Shown piece by piece: positions 28,833 to 38,470 of a stretch of DNA of 64,000 bases. This DNA is from Candidatus Methanosphaera massiliense (GTDB lineage Archaea > Methanobacteriota > Methanobacteria > Methanobacteriales > Methanobacteriaceae), in NCBI RefSeq assembly GCF_028890305.1, contig NZ_JARBXM010000001.1:746501-810500 (forward strand), in the 5' to 3' direction. Position numbers and translations under genes: made by a program. The notes under the pieces were generated by a model that searched no databases, was not told the origin of the DNA, and worked only from the letters and a program-made list of their open reading frames with translations. How positions within the stretch are numbered: the stretch's first letter is position 1; each line of letters begins with the position of its first letter.

Positions 28833-29663
28833 ATGGTAGTAAAAATAGGAATAATAAAAGTAGGTAATATAGGAACTTCACCAATAATAGATTTGGTATT
28901 AGATGAAAGAGCAGATCGTGATGATATAGATGTAAGAACAATAAGTTCCGGGGCAAAAATGGGTAAAAAACAAATGGAGGATGTATTACCAAAAATAACA
29001 GAATTCAATCCGGACATGATTATCTTCATTAGTCCTAATCCAAATGCTAAACAACCTAGTATTGCAAGAGAAGCATTATCTAAAACAGGAATCCCAACAA
29101 TTATCATAGGGGACCGTCCAGGGGAAAAAGCTATTGATGAAATGAAAGAACAAAAATTAGGATACATATTAGTAAGAGCAGACCCTATGATTGGTGCAAG
29201 AAGAGAATTCCTTGACCCTACAGAAATGGCATTATTTAATTCAGACGTTCTAAAAGTACTATCAGTAACAGGTGCTTTCAGATTAGTTCACGAAACAATT
29301 GACGGTCTTATAGATAAGATAAGTAACAATGAACCTATAGAAGTACCACAAATTGTTGTAACAGCAGAAAGAGCAGTACTAGCAGCAGGATTTAAAAATC
29401 CATATGCAATGAGTAAGGCAATAGCCGCATACAATATAGCAACACAAGTATCTGTTATGGATGTAAAAGCATGTTTCAAAACAAATGAGCCTAATATATA
29501 CATACCTCTAGTAGCAGCAGCTCATGAAATGATGTCATCTGCAGCAAAACTAGCAGATGAAGCAAGAGAAATAGAAAAAGGTAATGATACTGTTTTAAGA
29601 ACACCACATAGGCGTGATGGTTCTACATTACATAAAACTTCTTTGATGGATAACTTTGAATAA
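28833..29663 (+). CDS. mtd: F420-dependent methylene-tetrahydromethanopterin dehydrogenase
   Basis: This 276-residue protein matches Mtd over its whole length: VVKIGIIKVGNIGTSPIIDLVLDERADRDDIDVRTISSGAKMG at the N-terminus and DPMIGARREFLDPTEMALFNSDVLKVLS in the middle. Mtd reversibly oxidises methylene-H4MPT to methenyl-H4MPT with coenzyme F420. In a methanol-reducing organism it may run mainly for biosynthesis, because Methanosphaera does not use CO2 as the methanogenic substrate. It follows cfbB by about 65 bp on the same strand. Confidence 0.97.
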   Translation: MVVKIGIIKVGNIGTSPIIDLVLDERADRDDIDVRTISSGAKMGKKQMEDVLPKITEFNPDMIIFISPNPNAKQPSIAREALSKTGIPTIIIGDRPGEKAIDEMKEQKLGYILVRADPMIGARREFLDPTEMALFNSDVLKVLSVTGAFRLVHETIDGLIDKISNNEPIEVPQIVVTAERAVLAAGFKNPYAMSKAIAAYNIATQVSVMDVKACFKTNEPNIYIPLVAAAHEMMSSAAKLADEAREIEKGNDTVLRTPHRRDGSTLHKTSLMDNFE

Positions 29664-29730
29664 AAAAGTTTATTCCACACCCATTTTTTTATATTTTCTG
29701 AAAAAAATAATTAGAATAAAGAGAAACCTA

Positions 29731-30315
29731 TTATAATACTCCTTTTGTGCTTAATAATTGGTCATGAGTAATTGTTGTAGCGCTGTTTAATGCACGTGCT
29801 AGTGATTTAAATATAGCTTCACAGATATGATGATCATTTTCTCCTTCAGCTTTAACATTAATATTCATTAAACCAGTATTTGCAAAGGATTCTATGAAAT
29901 GTTTGATATTTTGTGTTCCAACATCACCTATGTATTGATACTCAAAATCTGCATTAAACACAGTGTAACTACGTCCACTAAGGTCAACTGCTACTGTACT
30001 TAATGCTTCGTCCATTGGCACCATACTATAGCCCATACGTTCTATACCTACTTTATCACCAACAGCTTTGTTGAAGCATTCACCTAATAGTAATCCTATA
30101 TCTTCTACTGTATGATGGTCATCTACTTCTATGTCTCCATCACATTTTACTGTTAAATCAAAAAAGCCATGTTTACTGAATGATTCTAGCATGTGGTCTA
30201 AGAATTTAAGTCCACTGTCAATATTGCTTTTTCCAGTACCGTCTATGTTTAGTTTTATTGTTATGTTAGTTTCACGTGTTTTTCTAGTTAGTTCAACTTC
30301 TCTTTTATTTTTCAT
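29731..30315 (-). CDS. hisB: Imidazoleglycerol-phosphate dehydratase
   Basis: This 194-residue protein is full-length monofunctional HisB, lacking the phosphatase domain. The two metal-binding repeat motifs are present: GLKFLDHML ... [19 protein letters not shown] (about residues 38-80) and the second copy [19 protein letters not shown] (about 157-177). It dehydrates imidazole glycerol phosphate to imidazole acetol phosphate in histidine synthesis, using two manganese ions. It lies 31 bp downstream of the flippase gene; HisG is encoded 15 kb away, so his genes are scattered here. Confidence 0.96.
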   Translation of the reverse strand: MKNKREVELTRKTRETNITIKLNIDGTGKSNIDSGLKFLDHMLESFSKHGFFDLTVKCDGDIEVDDHHTVEDIGLLLGECFNKAVGDKVGIERMGYSMVPMDEALSTVAVDLSGRSYTVFNADFEYQYIGDVGTQNIKHFIESFANTGLMNINVKAEGENDHHICEAIFKSLARALNSATTITHDQLLSTKGVL

Positions 30316-30346
30316 ATCAATATCATTCCTTTTTTTTATCTTATTA

Positions 30347-31900
30347 TTATTGTTTATATATTAATTCATGCTTTTCTATAAATTTTATTATTTTTTCTGT
30401 GTAAGGTCTTAAGAATGTTTCCCTGTTTAAGTAGTCTGTGAAGAATTTAATATCTCTTTCTGATAATACTCTGAAGAGGAATAAACAAACTATGTATAGG
30501 ATTGTTCCTACAATAAATCCAATTATAGCACCAATAATTGTTTTTGGTATAATAATACAAGCTATCATTAAAATAATATTGCATGTCACAATAAGCAGTA
30601 TATTTTTCCATGGAAGTGATATTTTTGTATTTCTTATTACAGTGTATAATATCACAATCATAAGTATACCTGTAGTGATGGTAGTACCAATACCTGCACC
30701 TACAATACCAGATACATTAACAAATATAACATTTAGTACAATGTTTAAAACAGTACCTGCTATTAATATGTACATTGGAAGTTTAGGCTTACCTGTTCCC
30801 TGTAATATACTACTACAAATCATGTATATACTATAAAAAGACATTCCTATAACAAGAATACTTAAAACACTTGCACCTTTAATATAATTACTTCCAAAGA
30901 GTATTGTGATAACAGGCTCACTAAATACACTAATCATTACACATAATGGTAAAACTGTTAATATACAATATCTTAGACAATCAACAACATACTCCTGTAA
31001 TAATTTCTGGTTCTTCATAGTGTATGCTTCAGCGGTTGCTGGAAGTAGTACTGTTGAAATAGATAATGAAATAATCAAAGGAATTCTAGCAATAGGATCT
31101 GCTGAATTATAATAACCAACATCACTAGACAACATGAATATTCCAATAATCAATGTTCCAACATCATAAATTGCCATCTCAGAAAGTGCTGTGATAGTAA
31201 CAGGTATAGCAAATCGTATGAGCATCCATAGAAGATTTAACTCATCTTTCCTACTCAAACTTAAATCTTCCTCAGTTTCAAAAAGACCGCTGATATATTT
31301 CTTGTAGAAATACACTGCAGTAATTGCAGATACAATAAAACCAAAAGCACTACCAAGAACGGCACCAGTAGCATATAATCCGACATATACAAAAAGACAT
31401 GCAAAAACAATAGTAGAAATCTGTTCACACATCCTATTATAAACAGTATATTCGTTCTTATATACTCCCTGATATGCTCCACGCATAGCTCCAACAACAA
31501 CACTGAAAGGAGTAATAAGACTAATAACTCTTAAAGGCCATACAACAGCAGGCTTGTGAAAAATAGCATTAGCAATAAAATCCGATGCAAACAACATTAT
31601 AACTCCCAGTATAAGAGCCATAAATATCATATACTTCGTGGATGTTCTGATAATTTGTTTTATCAGAGCATGCTCATTTTTAACATTATACTCAGAAATA
31701 TATTTAGCTATTGCAGGTGGAAGACCTCCTGCGGATAATATTTGGAAAATACCTTGAAAAGGTAATGTTAATCCATATAAACCATAACCTTCTGGTCCTA
31801 ACATTCTACTCATTAATAGTCTGTTGATATATCCTCCAACACGGAATAATAGATTACCTATTACTAAAATAATACTATTCTTCATGAGTTTATTTGTCAT
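30347..31900 (-). CDS. Polysaccharide flippase (MurJ/SpoVB-like, MATE superfamily)
   Basis: This 517-residue membrane protein has about 14 hydrophobic segments and starts with the Wzx/SpoVB pattern [37 protein letters not shown]. This family flips lipid-linked oligosaccharides or cell wall precursors across the membrane. In Methanobacteriales, which have a pseudomurein wall, it is a candidate pseudomurein-precursor or glycan flippase. A repeat-unit polymerase gene is divergently oriented about 240 bp away, which supports a surface-polymer role. hisB follows it on the same strand. Confidence 0.88.
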   Translation of the reverse strand: MTNKLMKNSIILVIGNLLFRVGGYINRLLMSRMLGPEGYGLYGLTLPFQGIFQILSAGGLPPAIAKYISEYNVKNEHALIKQIIRTSTKYMIFMALILGVIMLFASDFIANAIFHKPAVVWPLRVISLITPFSVVVGAMRGAYQGVYKNEYTVYNRMCEQISTIVFACLFVYVGLYATGAVLGSAFGFIVSAITAVYFYKKYISGLFETEEDLSLSRKDELNLLWMLIRFAIPVTITALSEMAIYDVGTLIIGIFMLSSDVGYYNSADPIARIPLIISLSISTVLLPATAEAYTMKNQKLLQEYVVDCLRYCILTVLPLCVMISVFSEPVITILFGSNYIKGASVLSILVIGMSFYSIYMICSSILQGTGKPKLPMYILIAGTVLNIVLNVIFVNVSGIVGAGIGTTITTGILMIVILYTVIRNTKISLPWKNILLIVTCNIILMIACIIIPKTIIGAIIGFIVGTILYIVCLFLFRVLSERDIKFFTDYLNRETFLRPYTEKIIKFIEKHELIYKQ

Positions 31901-32138
31901 ATTTTCACACTGCTAGTCTATATTTCTTCTGATTAATTACTATCTATGTATATATTACTATAAAAATTACATCTCTTTACCTAATATCTCTTAATGGAAT
32001 ATAACTGGGAAAATCGGTAAAGAATACATCATTGTCTATATAATATTTTCAGATAATATAAATAAAATGTTTATATCAGTTTATAAAAATATAAATATAT
32101 AATTTAGTATTTATATTTTACTTATTCTATTATGGTTG

Positions 32139-33245
32139 ATGAAAATGGATTATAAGAAGTTAGACTTATTTACACCAATGATTGTAGTACTATTGGTTTT
32201 TGTATACTTAATATTTGCATATATAGGCTTTTATTATCATATTAGAGAACTAATAGGCGTAAATATGAATACAATAGGAATTATCCTTTTAGGTTTAATT
32301 TTTTATATACTAGGATATTATATAAGCAAGTGCTTGCTAAAAAATAAGGAGTTAAAAATCAATAAGCCAAGATTAGATAAGTTAACAGGGAAAAAATTTG
32401 TATTAACATTAGTTATACTTGGTATTCTATTACAAATAATTAACTTAGTCTATTTAGGTGGTATTCCATTACTTAGTGGTCATTTGAAGGCACGGGCTGC
32501 TACACGTATATGGTTATTATCTTATCTATTATTTTTACCATCAATAAATATTCTATTAGCAAAATATGATGATAAGAAATATTATCTATTATTTGTGATA
32601 GGATTAATCTTGTTTGCATTAACAGGATATCGTACAACAGCAATAGCAATAGTATTAAGTGTACTAATCACAGCATATTATACTAAGGATTTACCATGGG
32701 AATATCTTATACTTGCATTAATTGGAATATTCTTATTATTATTAATAGTAGGTTATGTTGCAGTTAAATCAATTGAATGGCAGACATGGACATTAAATCC
32801 TATAGAATTATTATTCTACCGTGCAGGTTATACATTACAAGTACTTGGAAATGCTGTTGTTTTACAGGGAAGTACTCATGGGCAACTACTATATAATACA
32901 TTAACTGGTTTCATGAAATCTACAGATCCACGTGTAATTGTAGGTTCAACAACTCTAGGATATGCTCATTCAACAACATCAATGATATTTGGTCCAGCAT
33001 TACTAGATTTTGGATTATATGTCATGTTAATACAGATGCTTTTAATAGGATTTATTATAGGCATGTTATATAACATTCAAAAATCTCTTAATACAGCATT
33101 TGTAGGATTATATGCTATGTTATTAGCTCATGTGATAATATGGATAGAAACAGGACCAACAGATTTAGTAATATTATTATTCTTTTTAATAGCAATAATA
33201 ATAGTATTACTCACTGTAAAAACTAAGAAGGGGGGAAATATTTGA
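32139..33245 (+). CDS. Oligosaccharide repeat-unit polymerase-like membrane protein
   Basis: This protein of about 368 residues has some ten hydrophobic segments and an extracytoplasmic loop region (residues about 105-125 with SGHLKARAATRIWL, and 245-290 with STHGQLLYNTLTGFMKSTDPRVIVGSTTLGYAHSTTSMIFGPALLDFG) like Wzy/oligosaccharide repeat-unit polymerases of archaea. Such proteins join lipid-linked glycan units. ATG 32139 or 32145 may be the start; GGTTGAT (32134-32140) would suit the latter. The TGA overlaps the TTG start of the next gene, so the two are coupled. The product is not known. Confidence 0.75.
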   Translation: MKMDYKKLDLFTPMIVVLLVFVYLIFAYIGFYYHIRELIGVNMNTIGIILLGLIFYILGYYISKCLLKNKELKINKPRLDKLTGKKFVLTLVILGILLQIINLVYLGGIPLLSGHLKARAATRIWLLSYLLFLPSINILLAKYDDKKYYLLFVIGLILFALTGYRTTAIAIVLSVLITAYYTKDLPWEYLILALIGIFLLLLIVGYVAVKSIEWQTWTLNPIELLFYRAGYTLQVLGNAVVLQGSTHGQLLYNTLTGFMKSTDPRVIVGSTTLGYAHSTTSMIFGPALLDFGLYVMLIQMLLIGFIIGMLYNIQKSLNTAFVGLYAMLLAHVIIWIETGPTDLVILLFFLIAIIIVLLTVKTKKGGNI

Positions 33246-34312
33246 ATATTGCACTGGTAGCAGAAACAGCTCCTGCTAAAACATTAATACCAATTATTAG
33301 TAAATTAGATGCAGATATTTTATCCTTAACTCATAGTGAAGGAGCAATGAAACTATTATCTCCTTATAGTAATGAAATTGAATCAATTGGAGAAGGAAGA
33401 CGTAACAATTCAAAAAAAAGAAGTAATCTAACAATAGCCAGATTAGTGTTACAGGACACACATAGAACATACAAGGCATTAAAAGACAGGTATATTGATT
33501 TATTATTAACCTGCGGAAATGCGGGGGATGTTAGAAAGGGAATACTAGCAGCAAAACGATTAGATATTCCAAGATTACACATGGAACAGGATGTATATAA
33601 TCCTATAGAAATGATTGCTTATGCAGACCTAATAACAGTACCAAATCAGCATGCAAAAAAGAAACTAAAAAAGATGTATGATATAACAAATACTGTTAAC
33701 ATTAAAGGATATCCTCAGGCAGAGTATGTTAGTAAACAGAAACTAATAAATCCTAATAAATTATATGAACACTATGGTACCGATGACTTCTATATTCTCT
33801 TTTTAGGAGGAGATACAAATCCTGAGGATATACCTGAAATTATAAATCAGGTTCAAAAACTAGATAAAGATATTATAATAGTACCTTACAGATTTGAAAT
33901 AGATTTAATAAGACAATATATAACAAGACCAAGAGTATTTATTGTTAAAGGACATGTTGATTTAGTAAGTCTTATGAATGCATCACAGGGAATAATATAC
34001 TGTGCAGGAATGGGTGTTACTATAGAATCTGGAGCATTATCAGTTCCAGCAGTAAAAATACAGGGATTCCACACAAAACATGCGAGTAATGATTTAGCAC
34101 GTACCCTTGGAATAACTGTGGTATCTGTTTATGATATACCATATGCAGTAGATCATATGAGAGCTCCTTATGGTAAACTTTTAATCAAAAATGGATGCAA
34201 GGCCAGTATGAGAGCTGCAGAATTAACTAGTCAAATGAATTTATTTGATCAAACCCAAGGCGGAAGAAATAGTTTAAAGAAAATATGGAATCAAAGAAAG
34301 AAGTATAGATAA
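33242..34312 (+). CDS. GT-B-fold protein (UDP-GlcNAc 2-epimerase-like)
   Basis: This 356-residue protein looks like a two-Rossmann GT-B protein: MNIALVAETAPAKTLIPII at the N-terminus, LTCGNAGDVRKG, LHMEQDVYNPIEMIAYADLITVPNQHAKKKL, then a second domain with YILFLGGD, HVDLVSLMNASQGIIYCAGMGVTIESGALSVPAVKIQG, reminiscent of the C-terminal nucleotide-sugar site of UDP-GlcNAc 2-epimerases and MurG-like glycosyltransferases. Its TTG start, preceded by a G-rich ribosome-binding site (GGGGGGAAATA), overlaps the stop of the polymerase gene. A role in surface glycan synthesis is inferred from the pairing; the reaction is unknown. Confidence 0.7.
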   Translation: MNIALVAETAPAKTLIPIISKLDADILSLTHSEGAMKLLSPYSNEIESIGEGRRNNSKKRSNLTIARLVLQDTHRTYKALKDRYIDLLLTCGNAGDVRKGILAAKRLDIPRLHMEQDVYNPIEMIAYADLITVPNQHAKKKLKKMYDITNTVNIKGYPQAEYVSKQKLINPNKLYEHYGTDDFYILFLGGDTNPEDIPEIINQVQKLDKDIIIVPYRFEIDLIRQYITRPRVFIVKGHVDLVSLMNASQGIIYCAGMGVTIESGALSVPAVKIQGFHTKHASNDLARTLGITVVSVYDIPYAVDHMRAPYGKLLIKNGCKASMRAAELTSQMNLFDQTQGGRNSLKKIWNQRKKYR

Positions 34313-34357
34313 CAGTGAGTAATAATACTCATTACTTTAACCTTTTTTTTTAAAAAT

Positions 34358-34918
34358 TTATTTAGTAAATCCTACAATAAGAGTACCGCTATTATTATCA
34401 TGTATATCAAAACAATTTTTAATAAAGTTATCTGTAGATATGGAAGGTAAGCCCACGGTAAGACTTTTAACTACTTTTTCAAGATCATGATTGCTTACAA
34501 AATATTTAGAAGCGGGAGATACAATTAAATACTGTTTTTCACCAGTGTTACTTAGATTATCATATCTAACAAACGTGTCTGACAGGAATGTAACATTATT
34601 ATCTTGATGTAATTCATCTAATTCTTCTTTGTCATATACCTCTTCACCAATAAGAATTCCTGAATCACTAATTAATGTAAGAGTAGGCTTTATGGATACA
34701 TTCATAAATACTTCTTTGTCAATGTCTCGAATTATTACCAGGGCTTCATCTTCTTCTAATGCTTTTTCAACACCTTTGTTTATCAAGGGTATATTTTCGT
34801 GTATTCTTTCCTTTTCAAGTTTAAGTATTTCATTCTTCATTTTTCCAGTTACTATTTCAACACGTATAATATTCGCTTCACGTCTTATTAAATCTATAAT
34901 TTCATAATCTCCTATCAT
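34358..34918 (-). CDS. Unknown protein, paralogous family member A
   Basis: I do not recognise this 186-residue soluble protein. It shares a pattern with the next gene (34956-35414) and with 51866-52474: an N-terminal block NIIRVEIVTGKMKNEILKLE, then NIPLINKGVEKALEEDEALVIIRDID, and a C-terminal FIKNCFDI...TLIVGFTK. No catalytic motif, signal or membrane segment is seen. It lies 37 bp downstream of member B on the same strand, so the two are probably one operon that arose by tandem duplication. Function unknown. Confidence 0.8.
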   Translation of the reverse strand: MIGDYEIIDLIRREANIIRVEIVTGKMKNEILKLEKERIHENIPLINKGVEKALEEDEALVIIRDIDKEVFMNVSIKPTLTLISDSGILIGEEVYDKEELDELHQDNNVTFLSDTFVRYDNLSNTGEKQYLIVSPASKYFVSNHDLEKVVKSLTVGLPSISTDNFIKNCFDIHDNNSGTLIVGFTK

Positions 34919-34955
34919 AATAAAATACCTCTGCTGTCAATTATATAACGGGACA

Positions 34956-35414
34956 TCATCCAGTTGTAAATCCTACTATTATAGGTATATAAAAGGAATC
35001 TTGTTTAATTCTATAACAATTAAGTACAAATTCTCTCACATAACTAGAGAATAAAGCAACAGATAAACTACTAACACAAGTATCACGAAGATTTTTACAA
35101 ATAACCTCAGATGATACTTCTTTTAATAATAAAAATTTACCTTTATCAGGAGTATTAATTAATACTTTATTAGATTCAAAAAATTTCTCATATGAAGAAT
35201 AATCTACTTCTTTAATTAATAATATAGCTTCTTCTTCTTTTAATGCAGTGTCTAATCCTTTATTAATCATAGGAATATTATTTTGTAATGTTTTGATTTC
35301 TAGATTCATGACATCGCTTTTCATCTTATCTGACATTAATTCAGCTCTAATAATATTGTTTTCATCTCTAATAATATCAAGTAAGTCGTATCTATTAGTC
35401 ATATTACCACACAT
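34956..35414 (-). CDS. Unknown protein, paralogous family member B
   Basis: This 152-residue protein is shorter than member A mainly in its middle part. The shared blocks are NIIRAELMSDKMKSDVMNLE, NNIPMINKGLDTALKEEEAILLIKEVD and, at the end, FVLNCYRI...IPIIVGFTTG. The charged N-terminal block may form a helix pair; the C-terminal VGF strand motif suggests a small mixed alpha/beta fold. It is first in a probable two-gene operon with member A. The start ATG at 35414 is followed by a second in-frame Met at residue 5. Function unknown. Confidence 0.78.
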   Translation of the reverse strand: MCGNMTNRYDLLDIIRDENNIIRAELMSDKMKSDVMNLEIKTLQNNIPMINKGLDTALKEEEAILLIKEVDYSSYEKFFESNKVLINTPDKGKFLLLKEVSSEVICKNLRDTCVSSLSVALFSSYVREFVLNCYRIKQDSFYIPIIVGFTTG

Positions 35415-35612
35415 TAATCCTTAGATTTCTTATAATTAATTATTATAATTTGATAACTAAATAAATTTACGATTTACAGTTTTATTATTTATATTAAGAA
35501 GAAGTAATGATATTATTCAAATATTTAAAATTAGTTTTATTGTTTTTAGGGGTGAAGAGAAAATAAAAAATATCAAAAGAATGTAATAACTCTTTTGATT
35601 TAATATGGTTGT

Positions 35613-35822
35613 TTAATATTTAATTTTAGTAACTACGTCTATGTCAACTGCTTTAACAGTTTTTCTTCCAGCGTGTTTTGCTACTTTGATAGCATCTTCT
35701 GAAATATCGGTACCTATTTCTTCTAATACCTCTGTTAATGCAATTTTTGCTTCATCACTTACGCGTTCAGCTCCAGCGTTTTTAATAACTCTGCCCACAG
35801 GAGCTACTGGTATTTCTGTCAT
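35613..35822 (-). CDS. Archaeal histone
   Basis: This 69-residue protein is a canonical HMf-type histone: [35 protein letters not shown], then [28 protein letters not shown]. The three-helix fold, the RVSDEA turn and the [11 protein letters not shown] loop that contacts DNA are all present. Histones form dimers and extended polymers that wrap archaeal DNA. The ribosome-binding site GGAGGTGA is 7-8 bases before the ATG. The long upstream region (about 400 bp) is gene-free, as expected for a highly expressed single gene. Confidence 0.98.
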   Translation of the reverse strand: MTEIPVAPVGRVIKNAGAERVSDEAKIALTEVLEEIGTDISEDAIKVAKHAGRKTVKAVDIDVVTKIKY

Positions 35823-36227
35823 GAAAATTCACCTCCATTTTATAAAACATTCACGAATCTAAGGATTATCTTATTAAATTATAATTTCAATTCGTTATTT
35901 GTAATGAAATTCCTATATTATTTTATTTAAGTATCCTAATATTTAAATTTTCTATTATTTATTATTTCAATCAATAATTAGTTTTTATTAAGGGAATAAT
36001 AAGTTTATTTCAAAAAATTCACATATTCTTAAGTATGTAATAATTTAAAGGAGTTCTACCCACTATTAATTTTGAATTTTTAAAAAATATCAGGGCGTTT
36101 TTTCTTTTAAATCCTAATTTTCGATAAGTTACGTTGTTTTTTTTTTAATAATTTGATTAATTGTATTTTTTTATTTTCTATAAAAAAGTATAAAAAATTC
36201 AGGGGGGGGGGGGTTGAAAATATAAAA
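35823..36227. other. Intergenic region between histone and Get3 genes
   Basis: This 405-bp AT-rich stretch should hold the histone promoter (transcribed leftward) and the end of the Get3/ArsA transcript. The right end carries an uninterrupted run of 12 G at 36202-36213 followed on its left by AT-rich runs; in the minus-strand transcript this reads as 12 C and then several T-runs. No coding sequence or RNA gene is seen. Confidence 0.6.
36202..36213. repeat. Run of 12 G in an AT-rich genome
   Basis: Twelve consecutive G lie 15 bases beyond the stop of the Get3/ArsA gene. In sequence of about 28% G+C such a run is exceptional and could slip in replication or sequencing. Confidence 0.9.
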
Positions 36228-37256
<1,029 letters not shown>

Positions 37257-37402
37257 TCAAATAATAAGTATATACTTTTATTCAATATATACTTATCATG
37301 GTTTTAATAAAATTCCTGTAACTTTTTAAGGATTCATTACTTTTATAATCTATAAAATAAATAATATTCATTAAGTGTAATTTAATTAGTGGATTGATAT
37401 AC

Positions 37403-38254
37403 ATGATAGATTTACCTGATTTTGATGCAAAAGAATTTATAATGAGAACTTGTACATTTATAAAAAATAAGGTTGAGGAATCAAATTCTGATGGAGTTGT
37501 TGTAGGATTAAGTGGTGGAATAGATTCAACAGTAGTTGCAGCTTTAGCTGTTAAAGCATTAGGCTCAAGTCATGTTAGAGGATACATATTACCATCACTA
37601 ACAACATCTGATCAAGATTTATTTGATGCAAAATTAATCAAAGAAGGATTAGACATAGAGACTGAGTACATTTCCATTGCAGATGTTTATGACCAGTTTT
37701 TAAAAACATGCGAGAACGATGAGTTACCACAAAAAAATAAATCATTAGCATCAGCTAACCTAAAACCTAGAATAAGAATGACAATATTATACTACTATGC
37801 TTCAATATATAACTCCTTAGTAATAGGTACAGGAAACAAAACAGAATTACAAATAGGATACTTCACAAAGTATGGTGATGGAGGAGTAGATTTACTACCA
37901 ATAGGTGATTTATATAAAGAAGACGTTCGAAAAGTAGCAATAGAACTAGGAGTACCTGATTCAATAATCAATAAGGCACCAACAGCAGGACTATGGCCAG
38001 GACAAACAGATGAATCAGAATTAGGCATGACCTATCCAATTCTTGACAGAGTATTATACTTATACTTGGAAAAAAATTATGATTTAGATTATATTGCAGA
38101 TATTCTTGAAATACCATCATCTGAGGTAGAACGTATAGTTAACATGGTTCATAATGCAGAACATAAAAGACAAATGGCACCAATATGTAATAAGTTCGAA
38201 TTTAATGATGATGAAGATGATGAAGAATTCAATGTTTATGTAGATGATTACTAA
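37403..38254 (+). CDS. nadE: NH3-dependent NAD+ synthetase
   Basis: This protein of 283 residues has the PP-loop GLSGGIDSTVVAALAVKALG and the NadE signatures SANLKPRIRMTILYYYA, GTGNKTELQIGYFTKYGDGGVDLLPIGDLYK and APTAGLWPGQTDESELGMTY. It converts nicotinate adenine dinucleotide to NAD with ATP and ammonia; the glutaminase domain of larger enzymes is absent. The C-terminal tail is highly acidic (DDEDDEEFNVYVDDY). The ATG at 37403 is preferred to the TTG at 37394 as TTG overlaps the likely ribosome-binding GGATTGAT. Confidence 0.96.
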   Translation: MIDLPDFDAKEFIMRTCTFIKNKVEESNSDGVVVGLSGGIDSTVVAALAVKALGSSHVRGYILPSLTTSDQDLFDAKLIKEGLDIETEYISIADVYDQFLKTCENDELPQKNKSLASANLKPRIRMTILYYYASIYNSLVIGTGNKTELQIGYFTKYGDGGVDLLPIGDLYKEDVRKVAIELGVPDSIINKAPTAGLWPGQTDESELGMTYPILDRVLYLYLEKNYDLDYIADILEIPSSEVERIVNMVHNAEHKRQMAPICNKFEFNDDEDDEEFNVYVDDY

Positions 38255-38470
38255 CATTAATGATTATGTAATCTGAATCATCACAATCTTTTTTTTTAAA
38301 TAAATAATTATACTTTTTTTATCATATTTCACAGCCCATCTTTGTAAAAAAATAATATTAAAATTAAAATAGGTTCATGAAGATAAATATAACTATTATA
38401 AATTAATTTTTTCAGAATTATAACATTTCATGTATTATTATTTAATAAATAATATAACGGAGTTTAATCT

